Below are positions 1 through 9,612 of a DNA stretch of 64,000 nt, piece after piece. A program made the position numbers and the translations under genes. The notes under the pieces were generated by a model. It ran no database searches. It saw only the letters and a list, made by a program, of their open reading frames with translations, and had not been told where the DNA came from. The first letter of the stretch is position 1, and every line of letters starts with the position of its first letter. Location of the stretch: positions 3,906,001 through 3,970,000 of the forward strand of contig OZ242009.1 of NCBI GenBank assembly GCA_965204715.1, in the 5' to 3' direction. Source of the stretch: CATOSP01 sp965204715. Lineage in GTDB: Bacteria > Chloroflexota > Dehalococcoidia > Lucifugimonadales > UBA3495.

Positions 1-493
1 GCCGGTCTGTGTGAACATCCCATGCCCGGTTAATTGAGCGGCTCACTCCTCCGAATATCGCGCTGCCGGACCAAAGAAGCCCCAAGACTCCGAACAGGCC
101 CAGCGCCCCACTTACTCCGATGACTGCGTTGAGGTTCTGCTCAATAATGTTCTCAGACCCTGGGAAGTAACCAGAGAAAGCTTCGAGCACTTGGGCCCGG
201 ACTTCCTCTGTCTCCATGAAGAATCCCAACGTCGCGACGAGGAACAGCAGCAGCGGAAAGATGGAGAAGAGCGCGTAGTAGGATATGCCGGCGGCCATGT
301 GGGTCGCGTCGTCGGCAGACATTTCCAGGATGGTACGAACCATCAGCTTCACCACGAACCTGTCGAGGACCCAGTCCCTGACAGGCTGTGTGATACTCAA
401 TATCCTGTCTCGAACGGCGCCAAGCGAACTGGTCACTTTGTCTCGTGTGGCCCGCACCAAGTCCGATCCTTGCAAACCTCTTAACCCGGCCAT
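1..493 (-). CDS. YihY/BrkB-family inner membrane protein, C-terminus cut off by window edge
   Basis: The reading frame starts at an ATG at 493 on the minus strand and runs without a stop to the window edge, giving at least 164 residues. After a roughly 50-residue charged N-terminus comes the family signature AAGISYYALFSIFPLLLFLV (first membrane helix, about residues 70-90), then a second hydrophobic segment ending in LLWSGSAIFGGVSRSINRAWDV, which is characteristic of the YihY/BrkB (formerly 'ribonuclease BN') family. Full members have about 280-350 residues and six helices, so about half the gene is missing. The physiological role of the family is unsettled. It is divergent from the giant surface protein gene on the other strand. 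Confidence 0.85.
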   Translation of the reverse strand, partial: MAGLRGLQGSDLVRATRDKVTSSLGAVRDRILSITQPVRDWVLDRFVVKLMVRTILEMSADDATHMAAGISYYALFSIFPLLLFLVATLGFFMETEEVRAQVLEAFSGYFPGSENIIEQNLNAVIGVSGALGLFGVLGLLWSGSAIFGGVSRSINRAWDVHTDR

Positions 494-1038
494 GTGTCAC
501 CATCCCGTTGGCAAACCGGCAATCGCCAGATGCTCACTCCCCCTGTCGGGACACCTTGCAGACCCGTATAACTCCGGATGATGCTATCGACATCAACCTG
601 GCCACCGGTCACAGCCCCGCAATATCCACTATATCAGAAGCTGGGCCACCTGCCCCATTCCGGATCTTAATTCCAAAGCCTCATTTTGACCGTGGGAACA
701 CTAATTTGACTGCTCACCTTGCCAGGGAGAGTGAGCGGCTGGTAATATAGTTTACATAACATCGGGTTGCGGCGGAAGACGGGCCGGAAACAAGACGCTC
801 CGTTTAGGAACTTGGCCAGCCGTTGCGAATCGCCGCGCTCTCCAAACTTCCAATACCCGATACCCGCAACCAAGCCGTTGCGATAGTCTGCCTCCCCTGC
901 GTCCGATTCCTCAACTCTGTTGGCAGTTGCGGGTCTGCCATACCCCCCCCCCCCCCGACTTTTCCGTTCCTTTCCGGTACTCCGGGGCCAGGCGGGCTGA
1001 GACGTCCCGCCCCATCGCCGAGGACCCTGCTCCGGCCG
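494..1038. other. divergent intergenic region upstream of the giant surface protein
   Basis: This 545-bp gap separates the YihY gene from the giant plus-strand gene. An AT-rich patch around 742-762 (TAATATAGTTTACATAAC) is the best place for a promoter, but no convincing -35 element sits at normal spacing. A run of 14 C residues lies at 943-956. The frame of the giant gene stays open back to a TTG at 823, but the translated 823-1038 segment is proline-rich and does not look like a signal peptide, so I treat it as leader. Confidence 0.5.
943..956. repeat. 14-nt poly-C homopolymer tract
   Basis: Fourteen consecutive C residues lie 82 nt upstream of the preferred ATG at 1039. Tracts of this length are prone to slipped-strand changes in length. 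Here a change would alter promoter or leader spacing, or, if translation starts at the upstream TTG at 823, would shift the frame before the signal peptide. Confidence 0.95.
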
Positions 1039-4000
1039 ATGTTCCCGCTGGCCATGCTGATTGCTCTCTTCACCGGCTCCGCCGTCATCGTCCCGGTGAC
1101 TCTGGCCCAGCAGTTTGAGGACAACATTCCGCCGCAACCCAGCGCCGCTACCATCAACGGCGCCACGCTGACCCTTACCTTCAGCGAGACCCTTGACCAG
1201 GGTTCCATACCGTCGCCGACGGCATTTGAAGTCACTGTGACAGCTCCGGGCCAAGCTGTGTCTTCCATGCCCAAAGTGACCGGAGTGGCTTTGGGCGGCG
1301 CGACGGTCACCCTAACCCTGGACACGTCAGTCCGCCGCCAGGACACAGTCACTCTAGCCTACACCAAGCCGCAGACCGAGCCGCTCAAGAACCCGGTCAA
1401 CCTCCCGGTCTCCAGCTTCACCGGCCAGAACGTCGCCAACAACACCCCCGGCGCAGTGGCAACCACCCTCAGCGGACTGGCCCTGAGCGGCATTGCATTT
1501 ACTCCCGCCTTTTCCAGCGGCACCACCGAATACACTGCCGACGTTGGCAACGACATTGACCATACCACCGTCACCGCCACGCCCACCGACCCGGCGTCCA
1601 CGGTGGATGTGTCCCCTGGAGATGCAGACCCGGATACCGACGGCCACCAGGTCATCATCGAGGAAGGACCAAACACCGTCACCGCTACCGTTATGCCGGA
1701 GGATACTACCGCTACGACCACTGCGTACACAATAACGGTAACCAGAGGCGCGAGGCCACCGGACACCACCGGGCCCGCGCTCGTCACATCTTCCGCCAGC
1801 GGCGCGACGCTGACCCTGGGCTATGACGAGCGACTGGACGAGAATTCAATTCCCCGGAGGAGTTCATTCATCGTCGCGGTAAACGGGCACCTCCGAACTG
1901 TGTCAGCGGTTGCCGTTAACGGCACAGAGTTAAGACTAAACCTCAACCCGGCCGTAGAGTACGGCGACGTACTGACCCTGACCTACACCGTACCCACCGG
2001 AGGGGACGTCAAGCCGCTCCGGAACCTTGCCGGCCTCGCCGCTCCCGCAATACCAGCAGGCCTGGTGGATAACGGCACTCCCGACCCCACGCCGCCGGAG
2101 TTGGGCAGGGTGTCAGTCACGGGAGACACGCTGACCCTGGTCTACGATGAGCACCTCGACACTGAATCAGTCCCCGCAACGGCCGCGTTCACCGTCAGCG
2201 GAAACTCCAGCACAGTCTCGGCGGTATCCGCGGCCTGCCGAACAGTAACATTGACCCTCAACTCACCGGTTGCGCAAGGTGATAACCTGACTCTCTCCTA
2301 TACCGTCCCCACCGGGGAGGACTCATACCCCATACGAAACCTCGCCGGCCTGACAGCTCCGGCTATCTCGAGCGGTCCGGTGGTCAACGATGGTCCCGAT
2401 GCCACTCCGCCGTCACCAGCCGGTGCATCAGTCCTGGGCGAAGCGCTGACGGTAAAGTTCGACGAAGACCTGGACGAAAACTCCGTTCCTGAACACAGCG
2501 CGTTCACGGTGACAGTGAACGAGGCCCCCCGCGCGTACTCGGGACTATTCGTCAGGTGCAATTACATAACCTTGAGCCTCGGCGCGCCCGTGGAATACGG
2601 TGACGACGTGATCCTCGCATACACCGCACCCACCGGAGATGGGGAGAGTCCCATTCAAGACCTCGCCGGCTTGCCCGCTGCTGCCATAAGCAGCTTCTCC
2701 GCGTCCAATGAGACACCCGACACCACCCCGCCGGTCCTGGCAAGAACGTCTGTGAACCAGGCCGAGTTGACCTTGACTTACGATGAAGCGTTGTATGAGG
2801 ACTTCACGCCGCCGCCCGCAGCATTTACGGTCGCGGTCAACGATGCCCCCCGCACACTCTCATCGGTTTCGGTCTCCGGGACCGACGTGATACTGACCCT
2901 GTCTCCACCGGCGGAACACGGGGACGCCGTGACGCTGGCTTACGCGGTCCCATCGGGAGGTAGTCAGGCGTCCATCCGCAACCGTGCCGGACTCCCCGCC
3001 GAGCCAATCCCGAACATGGCTGTGTCGAATGACACTCCCGATACAACCCCGCCAACCCTCATAAGCGCATCCGTCGCCGGCAACGCACTGACTCTCACAT
3101 ACGACAAAGACCTGGACGCAGGCTCCAAGCCGACGGCCGACGGCTTCACCGTCAAGGTCACCGATTACGTCGCGAACAGGGAAGATACGGCATCGGTCAC
3201 CGCCATAGACTTGACCGGCAAATCCGTTACCCTCACCCTCGACTACCACGTCCGGTTCGGAGACGCCGTTTCCCTGGTCTACTCCAGAGGCGACAATCCG
3301 ATTCGAGACACCAGAGGGAACCAGGCGGCCAACATCGGCACCACCGAGTCTCCACATTCCGTCGTTAATTCCAGCGCCAAGGGGCATGAAACAGGGGTGG
3401 AGTCAGTGATGTTCAGTTCGATCAACACTGAACGGACCTACACGGTTCCCAAGGCATCCTTCGGCCAGGCGCTCACGGTAGAGAACGAGGATGACCAACT
3501 GGAAGTCAGCGTGACGCCCAGCGACCCCCGTGCCCAAATCAGTTCCATCCAGTGGCGCGACAAGACTGGTGATTACCACTCTACCGGCATCTCCGGGGGA
3601 AACGCCCGTGTAACGCTGCCCCGTAACGGAGATGGTCAGTCGAACTACAATATAGTGAAGATAGACATCACGAGCGAGGCTGGCGCCGACTCGCAGACCT
3701 ATTATTTCAAAATAACCCGCAAAGCGGACAGGACCGCTCCATCGCTCACGTCCGCCACCGTCGAAGGCACGTCGCTGACCCTGACCTATAACGAAGGTCT
3801 GGATGAAGGCTCCACCCCTCACCCAACCGACTTTGCGGTAACGGTGGTTGATTCAGTGACCAATACTTCATCACCGTCCGTGGTATCCAACGTGACCGTG
3901 GATGGAATGAAGGTGGTCCTGACCTTGGCCCAAATTCTCCGGTTCGGGGATACGATCACCCTGAAGTACACAAGAGGCGATAACCCGATTGAGGACCCGG

Positions 4001-7000
4001 GCCAGAATCCGGCGGTCGATCTCTCAGACCATCCCGTCAGCAACGAGACTGCCAAAGCTACCATCAACACTCTCAAAACCCTGTCCCTGAGCGGCATCAC
4101 ACTTGACCCAACCTTCGCCCCCGCCACCACCAACTATACCGCGACGGTCCCGCACGAGACCGTCGGGACCACGGTCTCAGCCACACCTGCTGATCCCCGG
4201 GCAACTGCAACCATCGCCTCCACGGGCCCAGACGATAAGGTCTCCACAGGGCATGAGGTCATTCTGAAACTTGGAAAAACTGTGGTCATGGTGGCAGTGA
4301 CGCCTGAAGACTCCTCTGCGACTCAGAAAGTCTACACGGTGACGGTCACGCGCCCGCGGGACGCGACCGCGCCGGGACTGGTCAGCGCAACGGCCAACGG
4401 CCCGGTAATCAGCCTTACCTATAACGGATCTCTGGACCCGGATTCCGTACCGGGGAACGAAGCATTCTCGGTCACGGTCAACGAAAGCGCCCGCGGCGTC
4501 GCCAATGTGTCCATCACCGGGTCCCAGGTTGTCCTGACCGTGAACCCGGCGGTCGAGCATGGTGACAGCGTAGCTTTGACATACGCCCCGCCAACGGGAC
4601 CAGGCGCCAACCCCTTGCAGGACATTGCGGGCAACCCGGCCGCCGCCATTGAAGACGGTCAGGTGCAAAACAATACCCCGGACACCACCCCGCCCGAACT
4701 CATAAGCGCTTCCGTGAACAGCGCCATCCTCACTCTCTTATTCAACAAGGAGTTGGACCAGAATTCCATTCCCGCCTCAACCGACTTCACCATCGGCATC
4801 ACCGACTCGGTGACAGATTCCCGACCGCCAGTTGCGGTCACGAAAGTGGCTATCCTGGGCAATGGCGTAACCCTCACCCTTGATCACCAGGCCCGCTTCG
4901 GGGACACCGTTTCCCTGATTTACGCCCGAGGCGGGAACCCAATTCAGGATACAGCAGAGAACCAAGCTGCCAATGCCGGCTCTGCCGCACTTCCATACGC
5001 AGTCACGAACTCTACCGCCAAAAGCGGAGAAGCCGGGATCGAGTCCGTAAGATTCGAGTCCATCATATCCGATACTACCTACGAAGTGCCGAAGGCTGAT
5101 ATGGGGAAAGTCCTGACGGTCAAGCACACCGATGGACGACTGGATGTTACTGTAAACCTCACCGACACTCGCGCCCAAGTCAATTCCATCCAGTGGCGCG
5201 ACCTGGCTGGCGATTACCAATCAACCAATCTCCAGGAGGGCAACACGCAAGTCACCCTGCCCATCCACGGCGCAGGACCTTCCAACCACAACAAAGTGAA
5301 GATAGAGGTCGAGAGCGAGTCCGGCGACACCACCCGGATCTACAATTTCGACATCGCCCGAGAGTCTCAAACCACCGCGCCAAGACCGACCGTCTCCACG
5401 GTCAATGGCGCAATGCTGATCATGGTCTTCGACGAGACTCTGGACCCGGAATCCATTCCGGAGAAGGAAGCCTTTGCTGTTGTGGTCAACGGGGAGCAAC
5501 GAGCAGTGCCGGCGGTGGCGATTACCGGGGCCGGCGTTGTACTGACCCTCGCCCCGCCCGTTGAACACGGAGACAACGTGGTCCTGACCTATACGGTCCC
5601 CACCGGAGACGGGGCCAGTCCCATCCGGGACCTGTTGGGGGAAATTGCGCCCGACATTCGTTTCCGCCTGGTGGAGAACCAAACGCCCGACACGACCCCG
5701 CCGGAGTTGAGCAACGCATCGGTCGATGGCGTCACTCTCACTTTGACCTACAACGAGACTCTGAACGACAACCCGGCCCCCGCGGCCTCCGGCTTCACAA
5801 TCAACGTTACCGACTCGGTTACGGGAATGAAACCAACGGCAACTGTCACAGGAGTAGTCGTTTCGGGCCAAACAGTAACCCTCACGCTCGATTACGAAGT
5901 CCGCTACGCAGACACCGTAACAATAGTTTACGTTGCCGGCCCGGACCCAATCCAGGATACCGCGGGGAACTCTGCCGCTGACATCGGCGCTGAACAGACT
6001 CCGCACCCTATAGACAATCCCACCGGGAAGAGCACCAGGACAGGATACGCAGCCGTCATCTTCCGGTCCATCAACTCCGACAGGACTTACGAAGTTACCG
6101 AACCAGGGTCCAGTGAATTCACGGTCCTGAACGAGGACGAGTTTCTTGAGGTCGATGTCGGTCTTGTCGACCGGCGGAGCCGGACCAAGAGCATCGAGTG
6201 GTTCGATAGTTCAGCCAATGAATTCAGGAATGACGGCGATATTGTCAGGCTGCGGCTTCAGGGCGCCGGACCCGGCAACCATAACCGCGTGCGAATCAGT
6301 CTCCTGAGTGAAGCGGGTGGTGAATCGGTCCCGTATGAATTTCAGATCACCCGTGAAACAGGCGCCACTCCACTGGAGTTTATCGGCGCGACCGTGACCG
6401 GGGACACTCTGACGTTGACTTACAGCGAGACCTTGGACCGGGATTCGACGCCAGCAGGCAGCGACTTCTCAGTCACGGTCGTAGACTCGGCGACCGGAGC
6501 ATACTCCACCCAGGCAGTGTCAGCAGCGATAGTAGAGGACAGGTTCGTGATATTGATACTGGATACTCCCACCCGCTTCGGCGACGAAGTTACGCTGACA
6601 TATACGAAGGGCGCTAACCCTATCCGGGACGCCATCGGCAACGCCGCCGCTGATCTCCACAATGAGTCGGTCACCAACGAGACTCTCCAGAGCACGGCCA
6701 ACACCCTGAATACGCTTTCCCTGAGAGGCCCGGCAACAAGATTTGCGTTCGCGCCGGTCTTTCACCCTGCTTATCCCAACTATGCAGCGACGGTGCCGAG
6801 CGAGATCACGCAAACAACAGTCGCCGCGGCAACAACCGACCAGCGTGCGAAGTTTAGAATCACTCCCGAGGACGGAGACGAAAAAACCGCTGGCCACCAG
6901 GTGGCCCTGGATGTTGGAGACACAACAATCACGGTAGCTGTCACACCAGAGAATCTCAGAGCTGCCACCGGCATGTATACCGTCACGGTCACGCGCCTGC

Positions 7001-9024
7001 CGGATGCCACGCCTCCAACACTGGTCTCCGCGACGGTCAATGGAACAATGCTAACTCTGGACTACGACGAACTGCTGGAGCGTGGTCCCCAGCTTGAAGC
7101 CGGTGACTTCACGGTTGATGTGGTGGACTCTGATACCGATGAAATGTCGTCCCATGCAGTATCCAGCGCCACAGTGGTTGGCACGAATGTCATTCTAACC
7201 CTGGCCCCGGCAGTCCGGTACCAAGATAGGGTAACCATGGTCTACACTCCGGGAAACAGCCCCATCCGGGACACAGGAGGAAACAAAGCCGGGGAAATCT
7301 CCGGCCGGCTCGTCGGCAATTACACTCCCCGGAGCACGGTAAACACTCTTGGTACGCTCGCCATTGACGGGACCGCTGTCACTCTCCATGACAACAGTCT
7401 TGGATACGCATTCACCGCCGATAGCCGGACCGGGCAAACCACAATCACCGCGACAGCTTCCGACTCCAGAGCTACGGTGTCCATCATTCCTCCCGATGCC
7501 GACGGGAAGAAAGCAAACGGCCATCAAGTGATCTTGGAGGTTGGAGAAACTCCGATTACCATAACGGTCACCCCTGAAGACGCAGACGCCCCTCAGTCCA
7601 ACTACGTCATTACGGCCACCCGCCTCCAGGATGTCATAGATACCATAGCCCCGGCACTGGAGACGACAGTTGCCGACGGTCCCGCGCTCACATTAACTTA
7701 CGACGAACCATTGGATGAGAAATCGACGCCAGAGGCCGGCGACTTCTCCGTGGAAGTGGTGGATTCGGGGACCTGGAAAACCCTATCGCCCAAAGTGTCC
7801 AACGTCGCAATTAACGATGCGAAGGTTAGGCTAACCCTGGACCGGGAGGTCCGGCACCAGGACAAGGTGACTCTGGATTATACCCCGGGAAGCATTCCCA
7901 TCCGAGACAGGTCAGGGAACCAATCCGAAAAGATTGCCGCCCGGTCCATAGACAATGACACACCGAAGTCAGACGCCAACACGCTGAGCGCGCTGTTCCT
8001 GAGAGGCGTTATCCTGACCCCGGAGTTTGCCCCCGGCGAACCTTCATATACGGCTGCCGTAGCTTCGGACGTCAGTCATATCGATGTCATTGCAAGAGCC
8101 GGCGACTCGCGAGCAACAGTAACCATATCTCCCCGTGATTCCGATACCGGCGACGATGTTCACCGGGCGAGGTTGAACCCCGGACCCAATGAGATCACGG
8201 TAGTGGTGATACCCGAGGACGTCACCGCCACACAGGGTAGATATACGATCACCGTCCATCGCGCCCGCCCTGTCCCGGTCACTCCACAACTTCCGACGGT
8301 CGCTCCCGTGGCAAAACCAGGGGTAGCGATTCCCGCAACGCCGCAGCCGCAGCCGGCCCCGGCCCCGGCCCCGGCCCGAATCCATACTCCTGCACCTACC
8401 CCCCTCCTCATGCGGTCGCCAACCCCAGCACTCACGCCCACACCCAGTCCCACGCCCACACCCAGTCCCACGCCTACTCCCACTCTCACCCCAACGCCCA
8501 CACTCACACCTACACCTACACCTACACCCACGCCCACGCCTACGCCCACACTCACACCCGCGCCTACCGGCACCCCGACGCCCGCTCCGAAGCCAGCGCC
8601 CGGCCTGAGCCCGACGGCAACGGTCTCGCCTATTCCGTTAGCGACTCCAGTTCCAATTCCGGCGCCCACCTCCACACTTCAGTGGGAAGCCAAGCAGGTC
8701 GCCGGGCCAGTCGAGACATCTACTCCAGTATGGGGCCTGTGGGAAATAATGCCGATAGCGACGCCGGCGGCAGCGCCGCAGCAGGCTGCATCCACACCTG
8801 ATGTTGCACCGGCACGCCCTCCGGTCTCCGGGGAGCGGGTGGAGCGGAAGGGCCAACCAGGGGTATCTACTCCTGCCCCTGAGCCGACTCCGTCACCCTT
8901 CGACTACGAAACTCCACCAGGCCAGCCCGCGGACGGGTTATCTCCAGGCGGTCCAGGTTGGTTGGTGATACTCGCTCTGTCCGGCCTGCTGGCATGGCGA
9001 ATACACCAGAGATTTCGGCAGTAG
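1039..9024 (+). CDS. giant secreted/surface protein with SwmB-like and cadherin-like beta-sandwich repeats
   Basis: About 2,661 residues. The ATG at 1039 is chosen because it begins a clear signal peptide (MFPLAMLIALFTGSAVIVPV, cleavage near LAQ). I count 14 copies of a module of the type 'TPPxLxSASVxGxxLTLTYDExLDExSxPxxxxFTV', matching the SwmB-type repeat known from Synechococcus swimming protein and other long bacterial surface proteins. Between them are five cadherin-like beta-sandwich modules (near 1450, 4060, 6690, 7340 and 7970; 'NTLxxLxLSGxxLxPxFxPxxxxYTAxV') and three copies of a third unnamed module (near 3390, 5020 and 6030; 'GVESVxFxSINxxxTYxVPKA'). A Pro/Thr-rich spacer follows (about 8330-8690), then a C-terminal hydrophobic helix (GWLVILALSGLLAW) and a basic tail, suggesting membrane anchoring with the repeats outside the cell. 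Adhesion is likely but unproven. Confidence 0.85.
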   Translation: MFPLAMLIALFTGSAVIVPVTLAQQFEDNIPPQPSAATINGATLTLTFSETLDQGSIPSPTAFEVTVTAPGQAVSSMPKVTGVALGGATVTLTLDTSVRRQDTVTLAYTKPQTEPLKNPVNLPVSSFTGQNVANNTPGAVATTLSGLALSGIAFTPAFSSGTTEYTADVGNDIDHTTVTATPTDPASTVDVSPGDADPDTDGHQVIIEEGPNTVTATVMPEDTTATTTAYTITVTRGARPPDTTGPALVTSSASGATLTLGYDERLDENSIPRRSSFIVAVNGHLRTVSAVAVNGTELRLNLNPAVEYGDVLTLTYTVPTGGDVKPLRNLAGLAAPAIPAGLVDNGTPDPTPPELGRVSVTGDTLTLVYDEHLDTESVPATAAFTVSGNSSTVSAVSAACRTVTLTLNSPVAQGDNLTLSYTVPTGEDSYPIRNLAGLTAPAISSGPVVNDGPDATPPSPAGASVLGEALTVKFDEDLDENSVPEHSAFTVTVNEAPRAYSGLFVRCNYITLSLGAPVEYGDDVILAYTAPTGDGESPIQDLAGLPAAAISSFSASNETPDTTPPVLARTSVNQAELTLTYDEALYEDFTPPPAAFTVAVNDAPRTLSSVSVSGTDVILTLSPPAEHGDAVTLAYAVPSGGSQASIRNRAGLPAEPIPNMAVSNDTPDTTPPTLISASVAGNALTLTYDKDLDAGSKPTADGFTVKVTDYVANREDTASVTAIDLTGKSVTLTLDYHVRFGDAVSLVYSRGDNPIRDTRGNQAANIGTTESPHSVVNSSAKGHETGVESVMFSSINTERTYTVPKASFGQALTVENEDDQLEVSVTPSDPRAQISSIQWRDKTGDYHSTGISGGNARVTLPRNGDGQSNYNIVKIDITSEAGADSQTYYFKITRKADRTAPSLTSATVEGTSLTLTYNEGLDEGSTPHPTDFAVTVVDSVTNTSSPSVVSNVTVDGMKVVLTLAQILRFGDTITLKYTRGDNPIEDPGQNPAVDLSDHPVSNETAKATINTLKTLSLSGITLDPTFAPATTNYTATVPHETVGTTVSATPADPRATATIASTGPDDKVSTGHEVILKLGKTVVMVAVTPEDSSATQKVYTVTVTRPRDATAPGLVSATANGPVISLTYNGSLDPDSVPGNEAFSVTVNESARGVANVSITGSQVVLTVNPAVEHGDSVALTYAPPTGPGANPLQDIAGNPAAAIEDGQVQNNTPDTTPPELISASVNSAILTLLFNKELDQNSIPASTDFTIGITDSVTDSRPPVAVTKVAILGNGVTLTLDHQARFGDTVSLIYARGGNPIQDTAENQAANAGSAALPYAVTNSTAKSGEAGIESVRFESIISDTTYEVPKADMGKVLTVKHTDGRLDVTVNLTDTRAQVNSIQWRDLAGDYQSTNLQEGNTQVTLPIHGAGPSNHNKVKIEVESESGDTTRIYNFDIARESQTTAPRPTVSTVNGAMLIMVFDETLDPESIPEKEAFAVVVNGEQRAVPAVAITGAGVVLTLAPPVEHGDNVVLTYTVPTGDGASPIRDLLGEIAPDIRFRLVENQTPDTTPPELSNASVDGVTLTLTYNETLNDNPAPAASGFTINVTDSVTGMKPTATVTGVVVSGQTVTLTLDYEVRYADTVTIVYVAGPDPIQDTAGNSAADIGAEQTPHPIDNPTGKSTRTGYAAVIFRSINSDRTYEVTEPGSSEFTVLNEDEFLEVDVGLVDRRSRTKSIEWFDSSANEFRNDGDIVRLRLQGAGPGNHNRVRISLLSEAGGESVPYEFQITRETGATPLEFIGATVTGDTLTLTYSETLDRDSTPAGSDFSVTVVDSATGAYSTQAVSAAIVEDRFVILILDTPTRFGDEVTLTYTKGANPIRDAIGNAAADLHNESVTNETLQSTANTLNTLSLRGPATRFAFAPVFHPAYPNYAATVPSEITQTTVAAATTDQRAKFRITPEDGDEKTAGHQVALDVGDTTITVAVTPENLRAATGMYTVTVTRLPDATPPTLVSATVNGTMLTLDYDELLERGPQLEAGDFTVDVVDSDTDEMSSHAVSSATVVGTNVILTLAPAVRYQDRVTMVYTPGNSPIRDTGGNKAGEISGRLVGNYTPRSTVNTLGTLAIDGTAVTLHDNSLGYAFTADSRTGQTTITATASDSRATVSIIPPDADGKKANGHQVILEVGETPITITVTPEDADAPQSNYVITATRLQDVIDTIAPALETTVADGPALTLTYDEPLDEKSTPEAGDFSVEVVDSGTWKTLSPKVSNVAINDAKVRLTLDREVRHQDKVTLDYTPGSIPIRDRSGNQSEKIAARSIDNDTPKSDANTLSALFLRGVILTPEFAPGEPSYTAAVASDVSHIDVIARAGDSRATVTISPRDSDTGDDVHRARLNPGPNEITVVVIPEDVTATQGRYTITVHRARPVPVTPQLPTVAPVAKPGVAIPATPQPQPAPAPAPARIHTPAPTPLLMRSPTPALTPTPSPTPTPSPTPTPTLTPTPTLTPTPTPTPTPTPTPTLTPAPTGTPTPAPKPAPGLSPTATVSPIPLATPVPIPAPTSTLQWEAKQVAGPVETSTPVWGLWEIMPIATPAAAPQQAASTPDVAPARPPVSGERVERKGQPGVSTPAPEPTPSPFDYETPPGQPADGLSPGGPGWLVILALSGLLAWRIHQRFRQ
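8415..8580 (+). repeat. hexameric tandem repeat coding for a Thr-Pro spacer
   Basis: Imperfect 6-bp units of the form CCNACN/CCCACG repeat through this stretch and encode a run of Thr-Pro dipeptides with occasional Ser and Leu. It forms the extended, probably cell-envelope-spanning linker of the giant surface protein. Such DNA is prone to length change. Confidence 0.85.
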
Positions 9025-9052
9025 GGTTGAGCGTTCTGTAGCTGAATTGGCG

Positions 9053-9110
9053 TCCCAGGCGGGATTCGGACCCGAGGCCCGCTGCTTGGAATGCGGGGCC
9101 AACGCCTTGC
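9053..9110 (-). pseudogene. tRNA 3'-half remnant (Gly-like)
   Basis: Read on the minus strand, this has an ATTCCAA anticodon-loop-like segment, a T-arm with loop sequence close to TTCGAAT (GGGTCCGAATCCC) and a 3' end in CTGGGACGCCA with an encoded CCA. The matching 5' acceptor strand and a D-arm are absent upstream, so it cannot fold into a whole tRNA. It is best read as a broken tRNA or an attachment-site scar left by an integrated element. Confidence 0.5.
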
Positions 9111-9418
9111 GCGGCTGCGGGGCATTCCAGCTACGGATGTTGATGTAAAACCTCCGATGTTCGCTACCAGGCAGTGATTCGGTTTGAGACGACCTCCGTC
9201 GTTTGCTTGTCCGGTCATGGCCCCTTGCCCCCGGGCATGTAGCCGAAACCGGTGGTTGAGGACCGCCCTCGCTTTCCATCCCGATGGAGGCACCGATGAC
9301 CGGCCGGGCCAACAGCACACTGGCCCGAATCTCCAAAAACGACACCTCAAAGATTCTCGATTCTCGCCCAGGGTTAGGTATCCAGTGAGCCAGAGTCATC
9401 AAACCGCAGGATGCGCTA

Positions 9419-9448
9419 TTGACATTGGGATATGTGATAGTCTACATT
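9419..9448 (+). promoter_or_regulatory. candidate sigma-70-type promoter for the ABC importer operon
   Basis: A perfect TTGACA at 9419-9424 is followed after 18 bp by TACATT (four of six matches to TATAAT). It lies about 165 nt upstream of the binding-protein start, which would leave a long leader. Confidence 0.4.
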
Positions 9449-9612
9449 GGTCCATCACGTTTGCGCTTTGATCTTACCGTAACCAATTTGTGACTTGTTT
9501 CACAGATAACTAACGAGCATACTCTAGTTTTTGCAGGACATTATTTCATTCTATGTTACGGTATTCGTATATTCGCCAACGGGTTTCCGCACCAAACAGT
9601 GGAGGGTTTGAC

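Larger units (their letters stand above)
9025..9612. other. intergenic region between the surface protein and the ABC importer genes
   Basis: No convincing gene is present in this 588-bp stretch. It contains a tRNA-like 3' fragment on the minus strand (9053-9110), a candidate promoter (9419-9448) and a GTGACTTGTTTCAC inverted repeat (GTGA/TCAC) near 9500 that could be an operator. No Rho-independent terminator was found right after the surface protein gene. Confidence 0.5.

Noticed and set aside
823..1038. N-terminal extension of the giant protein from the TTG at 823
   Set aside because: The extension is Pro-rich, passes through the poly-C tract, and would bury the signal peptide starting at 1039.
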